Position numbers and translations under genes: made by a program. From assembly GCA_963714995.1 (NCBI GenBank), contig CAVQQP010000003.1:1-64000 (forward strand): a stretch of DNA of 64,000 nucleotides, given 5' to 3'. This DNA is from Prado023 sp963714995. GTDB taxonomy: Bacteria; Actinomycetota; Actinomycetes; S36-B12; CAIYMF01. This document shows positions 16,696-25,178 of the stretch, one piece after another. The notes below the pieces were generated by a model. It was not told where the DNA came from and made no database searches. It worked only from the letters and a program-made list of their open reading frames with translations. Positions within the stretch are counted from its first letter, which is position 1; the number at the start of each line of letters is the position of its first letter.

Positions 16696-17157
16696 TCAGT
16701 CCTCGATGACGTCGAGACCTTGTTCGCGCAGCTGCGCCAGGTGGTCGAGCATGGTCCTGAGCGCCTCGGGGTCGTGGCCCTGCCACTCGACGAGCTCGGC
16801 GATGATGCGCAGCGGGTGACGGGTCCGGTAGGACTGCGTCGGGTTTCCCGGGAATCGCTTGTTGGTCACGTTGGGATCGTCCTCGAACGGGCCGAGGGGC
16901 TCGACGACGTAGATGTGCCCCCGTTCGCTGCTGCCCGCAAGCGCAGTGGCCAGCTCGGCTCCCCAGGCCGCGGTCTCCACCAGCGCGGTGAAGTAGATGT
17001 TGTTGGACACCCGGCCCCCCTGGTAGTTGGAGCCGTACCCGGCAACCAGTTCCTCGCCGACCTGCAGGGCGGTCTTCGTGCCGTGGTAGAACGGGCCCTC
17101 GATGTGGGCGCAGTTGTCGTGGGTGACCGGGATGTGGGTGTCGGCGGGCTCGCCCAT
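16696..17157 (-). CDS. arr: NAD(+)--rifampin ADP-ribosyltransferase
   Basis: A 153-residue protein with the complete Arr fold and signature: GPFYHGTKTALQVGEELV, the GGRVSNNIYFTAL strand, AAWGAELATAL, and the highly conserved GPFEDDPNVTNKRFPGNP block, ending in LDVIED. Arr transfers ADP-ribose from NAD to the C23 hydroxyl of rifampin and so inactivates rifamycins. The key His (YHGT) and Asp (FEDDPN) residues are present. ATG 17157 precedes the family start (IPVTHDN). It is chromosomal here, without integron or transposon signs, as in mycobacteria and soil actinobacteria, so it is probably an intrinsic gene. Confidence 0.93.
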   Translation of the reverse strand: MGEPADTHIPVTHDNCAHIEGPFYHGTKTALQVGEELVAGYGSNYQGGRVSNNIYFTALVETAAWGAELATALAGSSERGHIYVVEPLGPFEDDPNVTNKRFPGNPTQSYRTRHPLRIIAELVEWQGHDPEALRTMLDHLAQLREQGLDVIED

Positions 17158-17455
17158 GGCTGTCGCTCCTCGTTCGTCCGCGACTGCCGGGATCAGCCAC
17201 GTCGGCGGCTTGCTGCCGCAGCGTAGCGCCCCCGGTGAGCGGGACGGCTGCCGCGCCGGCAAGGGCCCCGTGTGACCGCGGCAGGCTCAGGCGCGCCGCA
17301 GCAGGCGGCTGACGGTCTGGCGCCCGTTGGTCATGGGCTGCTGCCCGAACGTGACGAGCGGGTGCTGTTGGAGGCTGCGGATCGAGTGTCTCCCGTGCGA
17401 GGCCAAGGGAATCGTGGGCGCGACACCCCTGCCGTCGCGGCGCACACTCTGCGAC

Positions 17456-18415
17456 ATGGCACTGCCGACGGGGATGACGCTGCGCCAGCAGACTACTTCC
17501 GACATCGCGGCGATGGTCGGGCTCGTCGATGAGGTGTGGTCGGTCCTGTACGGGCGAACCGGCTACTACACGGCTGATGGTATGGCGCTGGGGCTGGCGC
17601 GTCCTCTGCGGGATCCCGAGCGGGACAACCCCGCCATCTTCGCCGGCGACCGGATGATTGCATGGGCCGCACTGCAGGCGTGGCCACCGATGAGCGAGGT
17701 CGTCTGCCCGATCGTTGTCGACCTGGCTCTGTCCCCGCGTGACCGATCCGCAGCGATCGATGCCCTGACGATGGCCCTCCAGGATGCCGCCCGCGCCCGT
17801 CTCGCGGATGCGGATCCGCACCTCGAGAGGGTGTTCGGCGTGAGCGTCCCCACCCGCGACACGGGGTTGCGCGACCATGTGAGCGCGCTGGGGTGGACGC
17901 TGCTGCGCACCTACTTCGAGCTGGAGATCGACCTGACCGATGGCTCGTTCCCGGAGATCGAATGGCCCGCGGGCATGACGGTCCGGACGTTCGCCGACGC
18001 CGCGGTCGTCGAGCCGACGATCGCCGTGATGTGCGACGCATTCGCCGACCACCACGGTGACAGCCCGCCGCCGGATGAGTGGCGTCACATGCTGACCGCC
18101 CCGATGGTCCTGGCCGACGTCAGCTACCTGCTCAGTGACTCCGACGGGCCGGTGGCGGGCCTGGTCAGCTCCGACCTCGGAGACGGTGAGGGCTACATCG
18201 GAGCCGTCGGCGTGCGCCGCCGGGGCCGAGGGCGGGGGGCGGCAACGGCCATGCTGCGCCAGTCATTCCACGACCTGGCCGCTGCCGGGTTCCCCACCGC
18301 CAAGCTGGATGTCGATGGTGAGAGCGCAACCGGCGCCCTCGGGCTCTACGAGCGGGCCGGGATGTCGGTGCGTGTCGCCCAGGAGGCCTGGGTGACACCC
18401 CTGCACCTGGCGTAG
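17456..18415 (+). CDS. Tandem GNAT acetyltransferase
   Basis: A 319-residue protein with two GNAT domains. The N-terminal half (about 1-155) is degenerate. The C-terminal half carries a clear acetyl-CoA motif A, YIGAVGVRRRGRGRGAATAML (R/QxxGxG/A present as RGRGRGAA), followed by AKLDVDGESATGALGLYERAGM. The layout resembles mycothiol synthase MshD and other double GNATs of Actinomycetota, but no mycothiol gene is nearby and the substrate is open. ATG 17456 begins the conserved MTLRQQTTSDIAAMV; the longer open frame upstream is not coding-like. Confidence 0.8.
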   Translation: MALPTGMTLRQQTTSDIAAMVGLVDEVWSVLYGRTGYYTADGMALGLARPLRDPERDNPAIFAGDRMIAWAALQAWPPMSEVVCPIVVDLALSPRDRSAAIDALTMALQDAARARLADADPHLERVFGVSVPTRDTGLRDHVSALGWTLLRTYFELEIDLTDGSFPEIEWPAGMTVRTFADAAVVEPTIAVMCDAFADHHGDSPPPDEWRHMLTAPMVLADVSYLLSDSDGPVAGLVSSDLGDGEGYIGAVGVRRRGRGRGAATAMLRQSFHDLAAAGFPTAKLDVDGESATGALGLYERAGMSVRVAQEAWVTPLHLA

Positions 18416-18540
18416 CCGCGACGAGGTGGCGCCCGGGACGTCCAGCCCTGCCGCTGCACCCACCTCGCTGGCACGCTTGAGGTGTGGGCGGAGCCCCCTG
18501 CCTCGGGCGACTTCACCCGAACTGAGTGGGGATGGTGGTG

Positions 18541-19308
18541 ATGATCAGGCGCCGAGGAGTCCACGCGGCAGTCACGATCTGCGTCGCGCTCATGGCGGTC
18601 GCGGGGTGCGCCACCGGGGACGGCGGCAGCGGGACGACTCCGATGCCCAGCGCGCTGGCGACGGTGTCCGCGGCCGAGTGGGCGATCGCCAGCCTGCTGC
18701 CCGCCGCGGCGGTCCCACCGGCGCCCCCTGGTGACACCCTCGTCGACGCGCTGGAGCCCGCCGAGGTCACGGGGGTGATCGGTGAACCTTCCCGCCAGGT
18801 GATGACCTGCACGCCCCTGGAGTTGTTGATGGATGATCCGGGTCCAGCTGAGCCCGCCGCGGCCGGTGCGGCATCGTCGGGGTTTGTGACCGGGGTGGCC
18901 CAAGTGGACCAGTACGCGGTCGTGTACACCGACGAGGCCGCGGCGCAGCGGGCGGTGGCCCGGTCCCAAGTCGGTGCGCAGGACTGCCAGGCAGCGTTCG
19001 CGGTGCACTCACCAGACGCGGACGCCGAGGCGATCATCCTCACGGCACCGGCAGCGGTCGACGGCTTCCGCGTGCACGCGATCTACACCTACCAGGACAC
19101 CGGCTACACCTCGGACGAAGTCAGCGCGGTGCTGCGGTCCGGGGCGACGGTCCTGTACCTGCGGGCCAACGAGGCGGGCGCGCCGGAGGGCGCGACCTGG
19201 GAGACCGACGGCATCCTCGACCCCACATGGTCCGACCAGCTGGTCGCGGCGGCGGCCGAGCACCTCGTTGACTGCTGCTCGCCGCCCGACAGGGGTGCCA
19301 CGTCGTAG
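18541..19308 (+). CDS. Putative lipoprotein of unknown function
   Basis: About 255 residues. Typical lipoprotein signal: MIRRRGVHAAVTICVALMAVAGC with lipobox VAGC, then a Gly/Thr linker and an extracellular domain (about 60-250) with Cys pairs (VMTCTPLEL, QDCQAAF, DCCSPP) that may form disulfides. The pattern resembles actinobacterial sensor-domain-like or PknH-like extracytoplasmic domains, but I cannot assign one. In-frame starts exist at 18532 and 18526 as well. Confidence 0.7.
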   Translation: MIRRRGVHAAVTICVALMAVAGCATGDGGSGTTPMPSALATVSAAEWAIASLLPAAAVPPAPPGDTLVDALEPAEVTGVIGEPSRQVMTCTPLELLMDDPGPAEPAAAGAASSGFVTGVAQVDQYAVVYTDEAAAQRAVARSQVGAQDCQAAFAVHSPDADAEAIILTAPAAVDGFRVHAIYTYQDTGYTSDEVSAVLRSGATVLYLRANEAGAPEGATWETDGILDPTWSDQLVAAAAEHLVDCCSPPDRGATS

Positions 19309-19449
19309 GGCCCGGGCGGCTCGGTCGAACGACGCCTCCGGGGCGCATGCGATCAGCGCCACCGCGAACCGGGTGTCCATTTCCACGCGGATGCACCTTC
19401 CACATCCCTGTGCTGCGGGGGGTGATGCAGCACCAACGCGTGATAGGAT

Positions 19450-19465
19450 TCGAACACCAGTTCGA
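19450..19465. promoter_or_regulatory. SOS box (LexA site), mycobacterial/actinobacterial type
   Basis: TCGAACACCAGTTCGA is a perfect match to the actinobacterial LexA consensus TCGAAC-N4-GTTCGA. It lies 29 bp before the start codon of the HNH/DUF222 gene and overlaps a possible -10 (TAGGAT, 19444-19449), so LexA binding would block transcription until DNA damage. Confidence 0.9.
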
Positions 19466-19493
19466 ACAAGGGGAGCGATCAAAGGGGGAGCGG

Positions 19494-21032
19494 ATGCAGG
19501 TCGATGGTTCGTCGACCACCCGCACGTGGGCTGTCGCACCGGCGGCTGAGGGACAGCTGGATCCGGAGGCTCACGCGGCGCGCGAGGCGCGGTTCAGTGC
19601 GCTGATGCGCGCATGGTGGCTCGACGAGCGCCCGGGGTGGACCGAGCCCGACTGGTGGGACGTCTCGATGCGTGACGACGTGCGCGGCCTGCTCTGGCTT
19701 CCTGCCGGTCCGCAGCTGGCGCAGAGCCTCGACGTCATCGGGCGCGTCGCGCTGTGCAGCGGCCCGCACCCGGACGAGCCTGGGGTCCCGACTCCGACCC
19801 CCGGCCGGCGCCCGGGGTGGCCCTGCGCCTGCATGGTGGTGCTGGCGGCCGCGTGGGAGGCCTGCGGCGCCTGGGCGGCAGCGGGAGCAGCGTGCGCCCT
19901 GGTCGACTGTGCAGGGCCCCAGGAGGTCGTCTTCAGCGTCCCGGAGATCGGCCTGCGCGTCAGCGACCCAGCCCGGGAGGAGCTCGCCAGCGCCTTGCGC
20001 ACCTCGTTGGGCTCGGCGGCCAATCGGATTGCGGGTGCCCGCGACCTGGTGGCCCACCCGCGCCTGGTGGAGTTGGTCTCGTCAGCGACGATCTCCGCGT
20101 GGGCTGCTCGCCTGGTCGTCCGCGAGGTGGAAGCCCTCGACGACGACCAGGCGGCGGAGGTGGTCGAGCACGTGTGCGCCCAGGTGCTCCAGCGTCGTGA
20201 CTCGGGGCGGCGCTCGTGGACGTCGGCCGAGGTCGGCCGGGCGGCGCGCCGGGCCCGGCTGCGGGTGTGCCCCGACGCCGATCAGGAGGTCAGGCGCAGG
20301 GCCTTCGCGGGTCGGCGCGTTCAGATCCTTCCGGATCGCGATGGAATGGCCACGCTCGTCGCGGACCTCGATGCCACGGACGCCCACCGCATCCATCGTC
20401 GGCTGTCGGCGATCGCCACCGGCCTGTCCGACCCCACCGACTCCCGGACCCGAGACCAGGTCCGCGCTGACGTCCTGGTCGACCTCCTCCTCGGAGCGCC
20501 CGTGGGACGACGGAATGGTTCGGCGGGGGAGGAGCCCGCCCCCATCGGGAGCCAGACCCGCCCCGAGATCTCAGTCGTCATTGCGCTGTCGGACCTCCTC
20601 GGCGTGACCCACCATCCCGCCCACGTCCCGGGCTTGGGGCCGATCCCTGCAGATCTCGCCAGAGCACTGGCCGCCGATGCCACCTGGCGTGCCTGGATCA
20701 CGGATGCGTCCGGAGCGGTGGTCGCCACGGGCACGCGCAACTACGTCCCCTCGGCCGCTCTCGCCCGGCTGGTCCGAGCACGCGAGCCGGTGTGTCGGAT
20801 GCCCGGCTGTCGTCAGGCTGCGAGCCGATGCGACCTGGACCACACGGTGCCCTTCCCGGCCGGTTCGACGTCTGCAGCGAACCTCGGCCCGCTGTGCCGG
20901 CGCCACCACGTGCTGAAGACCCATGTCGGGTGGACCCTCGATCCGGAGGACCCAGGCGCCTGGCGGTGGCGGACCCCGGCGGGGTTCACCATCCGGGACC
21001 ATCCCGATCCGCCGCTCGAGGGTGATCCCTGA
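19494..21032 (+). CDS. DUF222/HNH endonuclease family protein (13E12-repeat type), SOS-controlled
   Basis: A 512-residue protein. The N-terminal two thirds is the helical DUF222 region (ARLVVREVEALDDDQAAEVVEHV, then GMATLVADLDATDAHRIHRRL). The C-terminus holds an HNH nuclease motif: CRMPGCRQ...CDLDHTVPFPAG...NLGPLCRRHH. Such genes are multicopy in many actinobacteria and are tied to 13E12-type repeats; catalytic activity is mostly untested. ATG 19494 has AAGGGGGAG 4-6 bases upstream, and the SOS box lies just before it. Longer in-frame starts would put the LexA site inside the coding sequence. Confidence 0.88.
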   Translation: MQVDGSSTTRTWAVAPAAEGQLDPEAHAAREARFSALMRAWWLDERPGWTEPDWWDVSMRDDVRGLLWLPAGPQLAQSLDVIGRVALCSGPHPDEPGVPTPTPGRRPGWPCACMVVLAAAWEACGAWAAAGAACALVDCAGPQEVVFSVPEIGLRVSDPAREELASALRTSLGSAANRIAGARDLVAHPRLVELVSSATISAWAARLVVREVEALDDDQAAEVVEHVCAQVLQRRDSGRRSWTSAEVGRAARRARLRVCPDADQEVRRRAFAGRRVQILPDRDGMATLVADLDATDAHRIHRRLSAIATGLSDPTDSRTRDQVRADVLVDLLLGAPVGRRNGSAGEEPAPIGSQTRPEISVVIALSDLLGVTHHPAHVPGLGPIPADLARALAADATWRAWITDASGAVVATGTRNYVPSAALARLVRAREPVCRMPGCRQAASRCDLDHTVPFPAGSTSAANLGPLCRRHHVLKTHVGWTLDPEDPGAWRWRTPAGFTIRDHPDPPLEGDP

Positions 21033-21069
21033 GTGCGCCGGCACCCCGAGCCTGGCCGGCGACACCGTC

Positions 21070-21125
21070 GGGGTCAGGTGCCCGGGGTCAGGTGTCCGGG
21101 GTCACGTGTCCGGGGTCACGTGTCC
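21070..21125. repeat. Four tandem 14-bp repeats overlapping an SDR stop codon
   Basis: Units start at 21070, 21084, 21098 and 21112: GGGGTCAGGTGCCC, GGGGTCAGGTGTCC and two copies of GGGGTCACGTGTCC. The array sits between convergent HNH and SDR genes, and the last unit contains the SDR stop codon (TGA on the minus strand). Slippage here would change only the 3' region. Confidence 0.85.
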
Positions 21126-21979
21126 GGACGCAGGATTGCCGGGGCCTCCGCGAGGTGGAATCCCTCGAACGCCTGGTTCGGTCCGCTGCCCACCATCGGC
21201 CAGACGCGCTTGGCGTTCGGCGCGGCCCCGTCCACCCGCAGGCAGGCGCCCGAGACGAACGCGGCTGCTGGCGAGAGCAGGAACACGATCGCGGCCGAGA
21301 CCTCGCTCTCGGTGCCGAACCGGTTCAGCGGCACGCTCTTGGGCAGGCCCATGATCAGTGGCTTCATCTCGGGCGGGTAGTTGTCCATCCCGCTGGAGGC
21401 GATCCACCCGGGCGCCACGGCGTTGACCCGTACCGGCGCCCACTCCAGCGACGCGGTCTCGGTGAAGTTCAGCATCCCCGCGCGAGCTGCCCCGGAGTGA
21501 CCCATGCCCGGCATGCCGTTCCACATGTCGGCGATGATGTTGACGATCGCCCCGCCGTGGCTGAGCATCCACTGCGTGTAGCACTCGCGTGCCACCAGGA
21601 AGCCGCCGGTGAGGTTCGTGCGCACCACGGCGTCCCAGCCCTTGGCGCTGATCGCGGCCAGGGGTGCGGGGAACTGCCCACCGGCGTTGTTGACCAGGCC
21701 GTCGAGGCGCCCATGGGCCGACAGCGTGTCGGCGACGGTGGTCCTGACCTGTGCCTCGTCGCGGATGTCGCACTCGTGGATGCTGGCGGTGCCGCCCTCC
21801 GCCTCGATCTCGTCCCGGACCCTCTCGAGCTTGCCCCGCGCTCGCCCGACCAGCGCGACCGCGGCGCCCAGGGAGGCCAGCTCATGTGCTGTGCACCGAC
21901 CGATCCCCGAGCCGGCCCCGGTCACCAGCACGACCTGATCGGTGAAGAGCCCCTCGCGGTAGATCGACCCGTACCCCAT
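21116..21979 (-). CDS. SDR family oxidoreductase, trans-2-enoyl-CoA reductase-like, active-site residues replaced
   Basis: A 287-residue short-chain dehydrogenase. NAD(P)-binding VLVTGAGSGIGR, LDGLVNNAGG and a C-terminal RFGTESEVSAAIVFLLS are all normal. The layout HSGAARAG...NFTE...LEWAPVRVNAVAPGWI matches peroxisomal trans-2-enoyl-CoA reductase (PECR). At the catalytic YxxxK position the protein reads LNFTE, so both Tyr and Lys appear to be missing. It may be a non-catalytic binder or use other residues. ATG 21979 starts MGYGSIYREGLFTDQ. The stop lies in the 14-bp tandem repeat. Confidence 0.8.
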   Translation of the reverse strand: MGYGSIYREGLFTDQVVLVTGAGSGIGRCTAHELASLGAAVALVGRARGKLERVRDEIEAEGGTASIHECDIRDEAQVRTTVADTLSAHGRLDGLVNNAGGQFPAPLAAISAKGWDAVVRTNLTGGFLVARECYTQWMLSHGGAIVNIIADMWNGMPGMGHSGAARAGMLNFTETASLEWAPVRVNAVAPGWIASSGMDNYPPEMKPLIMGLPKSVPLNRFGTESEVSAAIVFLLSPAAAFVSGACLRVDGAAPNAKRVWPMVGSGPNQAFEGFHLAEAPAILRPDT

Positions 21980-22003
21980 GTGTCCTCCTGCGCCGCCGGT
22001 CCG

Positions 22004-22912
22004 TCAGGCGGATCGTAGCGGTGCGCCGTCGGCCTGCAGCTCGCCTGCCAGTCGGCGCTCGCCCGCCATCCGGGCGGGGGAGGCCACCAGGGCGACCCGC
22101 AGCACCCGCAGCGCGGCATCGGCTCCCGCGACATCCAGCCCACCGAAGCGGGGAGTCGACCCGAGCATCCCCAGAGCCCAGTCCGGCTGGGTCGCCCACG
22201 CAGCGCGCGCCAGCACCCGGTAGCCGGGACGCAGGGCGAGGGGGAGGGGCGCATTGGTCACGAAGTCGTGGGTCCGGCCCACCAGGTCATCGACGCGCAG
22301 CTCCGGCTGGAAGCCGGCGAAGCACTCCGCGAGCTCGGCCTGGGTCCGGGGCGGCCGCACCACGCCCATCCGCTCGCCGACCACCGCCATGTCGGACACG
22401 TACGCATCGGGGTCGATCGCCCCCTCCCGGCCCAGGTGCAGGTAGGCCGACAGCATCGAGTCGACCAGGGCGATGTGCACCCACTCGAGCAGGCGCGGGT
22501 CCCCGGCGGAGTAGGGGCGACCGTCCGAGGCGGTGCCCTGCACGCGTCGGTGCATCACGCGGACGGCGTCGACCGTCTGCTGGGCGAGGTCCGCCGACCC
22601 GTAGGTCGTGGCGGCCAGGAAGGCGCCCGTGCGCTGCAGCCGTCCGAAGGGATCCTCGCGGTAGGTCGAGTGCCGATCGACACCGGCGAGGGCCAGCGGG
22701 TGCAGTGCCTGCAGGTACAGGCTGCGGATCCCGCCGACGAATGTGGCCACCGATCCGTGGACGGTCCAGATCGCATCGCCGGGCGCGAACCACCCCGGCG
22801 CACCGGGGGGCCGGGCGATGGCGCGGGCGATGTCGGACTGGCCGTCGGCGCGCCCGGACAGCACCTCACGCACGGATGCGGCCAAGGGGCTCAGGAGGGT
22901 GCTGGTGGGCAT
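22004..22912 (-). CDS. Oxygenase MpaB family protein (DUF2236)
   Basis: A 302-residue helical protein of the DUF2236/MpaB/latex-clearing-protein group, whose characterised members are heme b oxygenases. Family landmarks are YLQALHPLALAGVDRHSTYREDPFGRL (with candidate heme-ligand His residues), the LLEWVHIALVDSMLSAY helix, and a Pro/Arg-rich loop. It lacks a signal peptide, so it is likely cytoplasmic or membrane-associated. It lies just upstream of the SDR on the same strand (gap 24 bp), suggesting one operon. Substrate unknown. Confidence 0.82.
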   Translation of the reverse strand: MPTSTLLSPLAASVREVLSGRADGQSDIARAIARPPGAPGWFAPGDAIWTVHGSVATFVGGIRSLYLQALHPLALAGVDRHSTYREDPFGRLQRTGAFLAATTYGSADLAQQTVDAVRVMHRRVQGTASDGRPYSAGDPRLLEWVHIALVDSMLSAYLHLGREGAIDPDAYVSDMAVVGERMGVVRPPRTQAELAECFAGFQPELRVDDLVGRTHDFVTNAPLPLALRPGYRVLARAAWATQPDWALGMLGSTPRFGGLDVAGADAALRVLRVALVASPARMAGERRLAGELQADGAPLRSA

Positions 22913-23038
22913 GGGACAAGGGTGCGGCAGGAGCCCGCGGGTCGCATCTGCGGGCAGGTGCAGGAGTCAGGGACCGGGTCGCCCGACGGGAGCGCCGACG
23001 GGAGGGCGCCCGGCCCGCGCACGTGCCACCATGGAGCC

Positions 23039-23359
23039 ATGAGCCAGCCCGATGACATCGAGAGGTTGCTCCGCGAGATCGACGCGATGAACGCCGGTTC
23101 CGGCCAGGGGGCTGCCCTTCCCGCACCCGCGCAGAACAAGGCGATCGAGCCCGCACCGGCCTCCGGATCAGGTGGGGGTGGGCGGGTCGCCTGGGCTGGC
23201 GCCAGCGCGATCGGCGGGCTGCTGGTCGGCGGCGTCACCGGGACCATCCTGACGTTCCTGCCGTCGGTGAGCACCGTGTCAACAGCCGTCGGTGCCGCGC
23301 TGGGCGCAGCGGTGGCCGGCTTCGTCAGCGGGCCGCCGGACTGGTTCCGCCGGGGCTGA
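23039..23359 (+). CDS. Small membrane protein with Gly/Ala-rich hairpin, 106 residues
   Basis: An N-terminal polar part (MSQPDDIERLLREIDAMNAG) is followed by a Pro/Gly linker and two closely spaced hydrophobic segments, GGLLVGGVTGTILTF and STAVGAALGAAVAGF, with small-residue zipper spacing, ending DWFRRG. Likely a membrane hairpin. No family recognised. Convergent with the P1 peptidase. Confidence 0.55.
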   Translation: MSQPDDIERLLREIDAMNAGSGQGAALPAPAQNKAIEPAPASGSGGGGRVAWAGASAIGGLLVGGVTGTILTFLPSVSTVSTAVGAALGAAVAGFVSGPPDWFRRG

Positions 23360-23376
23360 GCCGACCGCGACCGACG

Positions 23377-24399
23377 TCAGACCGGGGGAAGGTCCCGCCA
23401 CGCGGGCAGCCAGAGGTCGTCCCGCCGGAGGCCCTCGGCGGCCCGGACGGCCCGGAGCACCGCCCGCGCGGTGACCTCGGCGGCCATCACGGACAGCAGG
23501 AGGCCGAGCAGCTCAGGTGCGATCGCGGACTGGACCTCAGGGTCCACCGTGCCCGTCGCTGCGGCGAAGAGCGTGTCGCCGTCCATCGGCGTGTGCACCG
23601 GGCGGATGGTCCGAGCCAACCCGTCGTGGGCGACCTGGGCCAACCGGGTGGCCTGGGCCTTGGTCAGCTGCGCATCGGTGATCACGACCCCGATCGTCGT
23701 GTTCGCGGCCGTCGCCGCTCCCTGGTCGCGGGCCCCTCCCAGGATTGAGTCGACGGAGCCGGCCAGGGCCAGGGAGTCGGGGGCCAGTCGCGCCCCCGCC
23801 AGGATCGCCCCGGTCCCGGGATCCACGACATCGCCGACGGCGTTGACGACCACGACAGCGGCCATGGTGATCCCGTGCGCCTCGAGGGTGGCGATCCCGA
23901 GCCCGCCGCGCATCGCCCGATCGGGTCCGAGCAGCTTGCCCACCGAGGCCCCGGCGCCGGCGCCCACGTTCCCCTCGGTGGCCTCAGCCACCGGCACCGC
24001 TGCGGCACACGCGCGTGCCCCGCTCCGGGCGTCAGGGCGGACGGCGTGATCGCCCACGCCGAGGTCGAAGATCACGGCTGCGGCCACCAGCGGCACACGG
24101 GCCGGTCCCACCGCGACGCCGCGGCCCTGTGCCTCGAGCCAGTGCATCACGCCCCCGGCGGCGTCGAGGCCGAAGGCGCTGCCGCCGGCGAGGACGATGG
24201 CGTGCACGCCCGCCATGGTGTTGACCGGATCCAGCAGGTCGGTCTCACGGGTGCCGGGGGCGGCGCCGCGCACGTCGACCCCGGCGGTGGCCCCGTCGGG
24301 CAGCAGGACGACGGTGACCCCTGTCGGGCGGCGCTCGTCGGTGTCGTGCCCGATCAGCACGCCGGGGAGTGCTCCAGGAACCAGAGGGGAGTCATGCAT
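23377..24399 (-). CDS. P1 family peptidase (DmpA/L-aminopeptidase-D-esterase family, S58)
   Basis: About 340 residues, an Ntn-like self-processing aminopeptidase of family S58. Visible blocks are GVTVVLLPDGATAGVDVRG, LAGGSAFGLDAAGGVMHWLE, GDHAVRPD, the conserved NVGAGAGASVGKL, and the processing site region ANTTIGVVITDA, where Thr would become the N-terminal nucleophile. Members hydrolyse N-terminal D- or L-amino acids, beta-amino acids or amide esters. The start is either ATG 24399 or TTG 24411; the ATG is preferred. It is divergent from the small SDR at 24507. Confidence 0.85.
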   Translation of the reverse strand: MHDSPLVPGALPGVLIGHDTDERRPTGVTVVLLPDGATAGVDVRGAAPGTRETDLLDPVNTMAGVHAIVLAGGSAFGLDAAGGVMHWLEAQGRGVAVGPARVPLVAAAVIFDLGVGDHAVRPDARSGARACAAAVPVAEATEGNVGAGAGASVGKLLGPDRAMRGGLGIATLEAHGITMAAVVVVNAVGDVVDPGTGAILAGARLAPDSLALAGSVDSILGGARDQGAATAANTTIGVVITDAQLTKAQATRLAQVAHDGLARTIRPVHTPMDGDTLFAAATGTVDPEVQSAIAPELLGLLLSVMAAEVTARAVLRAVRAAEGLRRDDLWLPAWRDLPPV

Positions 24400-24506
24400 G
24401 ACGTCATCCAACCCCGCCGCACCGGGGCATGCCGGGCTGGGCAGGAGCGAGTGGGAGGACGCGTCGGGGGCTGCGCGTGCCGCGACGCCCCCCTAGGCTC
24501 GGTCCC

Positions 24507-25178
24507 ATGGGACCTGACCTTGGACGTCCTGCCCCGCACGCCGTCGTCGTGGGCGTCGGCCCCGGCCTCGGAGCCAGCCTCGCGCGCACATTCGCCGCAG
24601 CCGGCTACGACCTGACGCTGGTGGCACGGACGTCGGCGAGCCTCACGCCCGTTGCCGAGGAGGTCCGGGCCACTGGTCGCACCGTGCGCGAGGAGCTGCT
24701 CGACGTCAGCGACCCTGACGCCGTCCGCGACGCGGTTCGCCGGGCGGACGAGTGGCGCGTGATCTCGCTGCTGCACCACAACGCGTCCATGCACGCCGGG
24801 GGGCTGCTCGACTCCGACCCCGCCACGCTGCGGGCGAGCGTGGAGATCAATGCCCTGGCGGCGATCGTGGCGGTCCAGGCGGCGCTGCCCGGCCTCGTGG
24901 CCACCGGCGGCCGGGTGACCTGGACCGGCGGGGGCGTTGCCCTGAGCCCGACCGGGGAGTACGGCGTGCTGGCGCTGGGCAAGGCGGCGATGCGCGCTGC
25001 TGGCTTCGCGCTGGCGCAGGAGCTCGCACCCCGCGGCGTCACGCTGCGGATGCTCACCATCAAGGGCTTCATCCGCCCGGGTGGCCGGTTCGACCCCGAC
25101 CGGATCGCCGAGGCCTTCTGGGCGTTCGCCCAGGAGCCCGACGCGGACGTCGAGCGCCTCTACGACGGGCGGTCCTGA
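24507..25178 (+). CDS. Short-chain dehydrogenase-like protein, catalytic Tyr missing
   Basis: A 223-residue Rossmann protein beginning HAVVVGVGPGLGASLARTFAAAGY, with NAS/HHNASMHAG and a helix region GEYGVLALGKAAMRAAG. In classical SDRs the Tyr lies four residues before the Lys; here that position is Leu (LALGK), with a Tyr three residues earlier. It may be a binding protein or a reductase with shifted catalysis. The stop codon overlaps the next start (TGATG). Confidence 0.72.
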   Translation: MGPDLGRPAPHAVVVGVGPGLGASLARTFAAAGYDLTLVARTSASLTPVAEEVRATGRTVREELLDVSDPDAVRDAVRRADEWRVISLLHHNASMHAGGLLDSDPATLRASVEINALAAIVAVQAALPGLVATGGRVTWTGGGVALSPTGEYGVLALGKAAMRAAGFALAQELAPRGVTLRMLTIKGFIRPGGRFDPDRIAEAFWAFAQEPDADVERLYDGRS

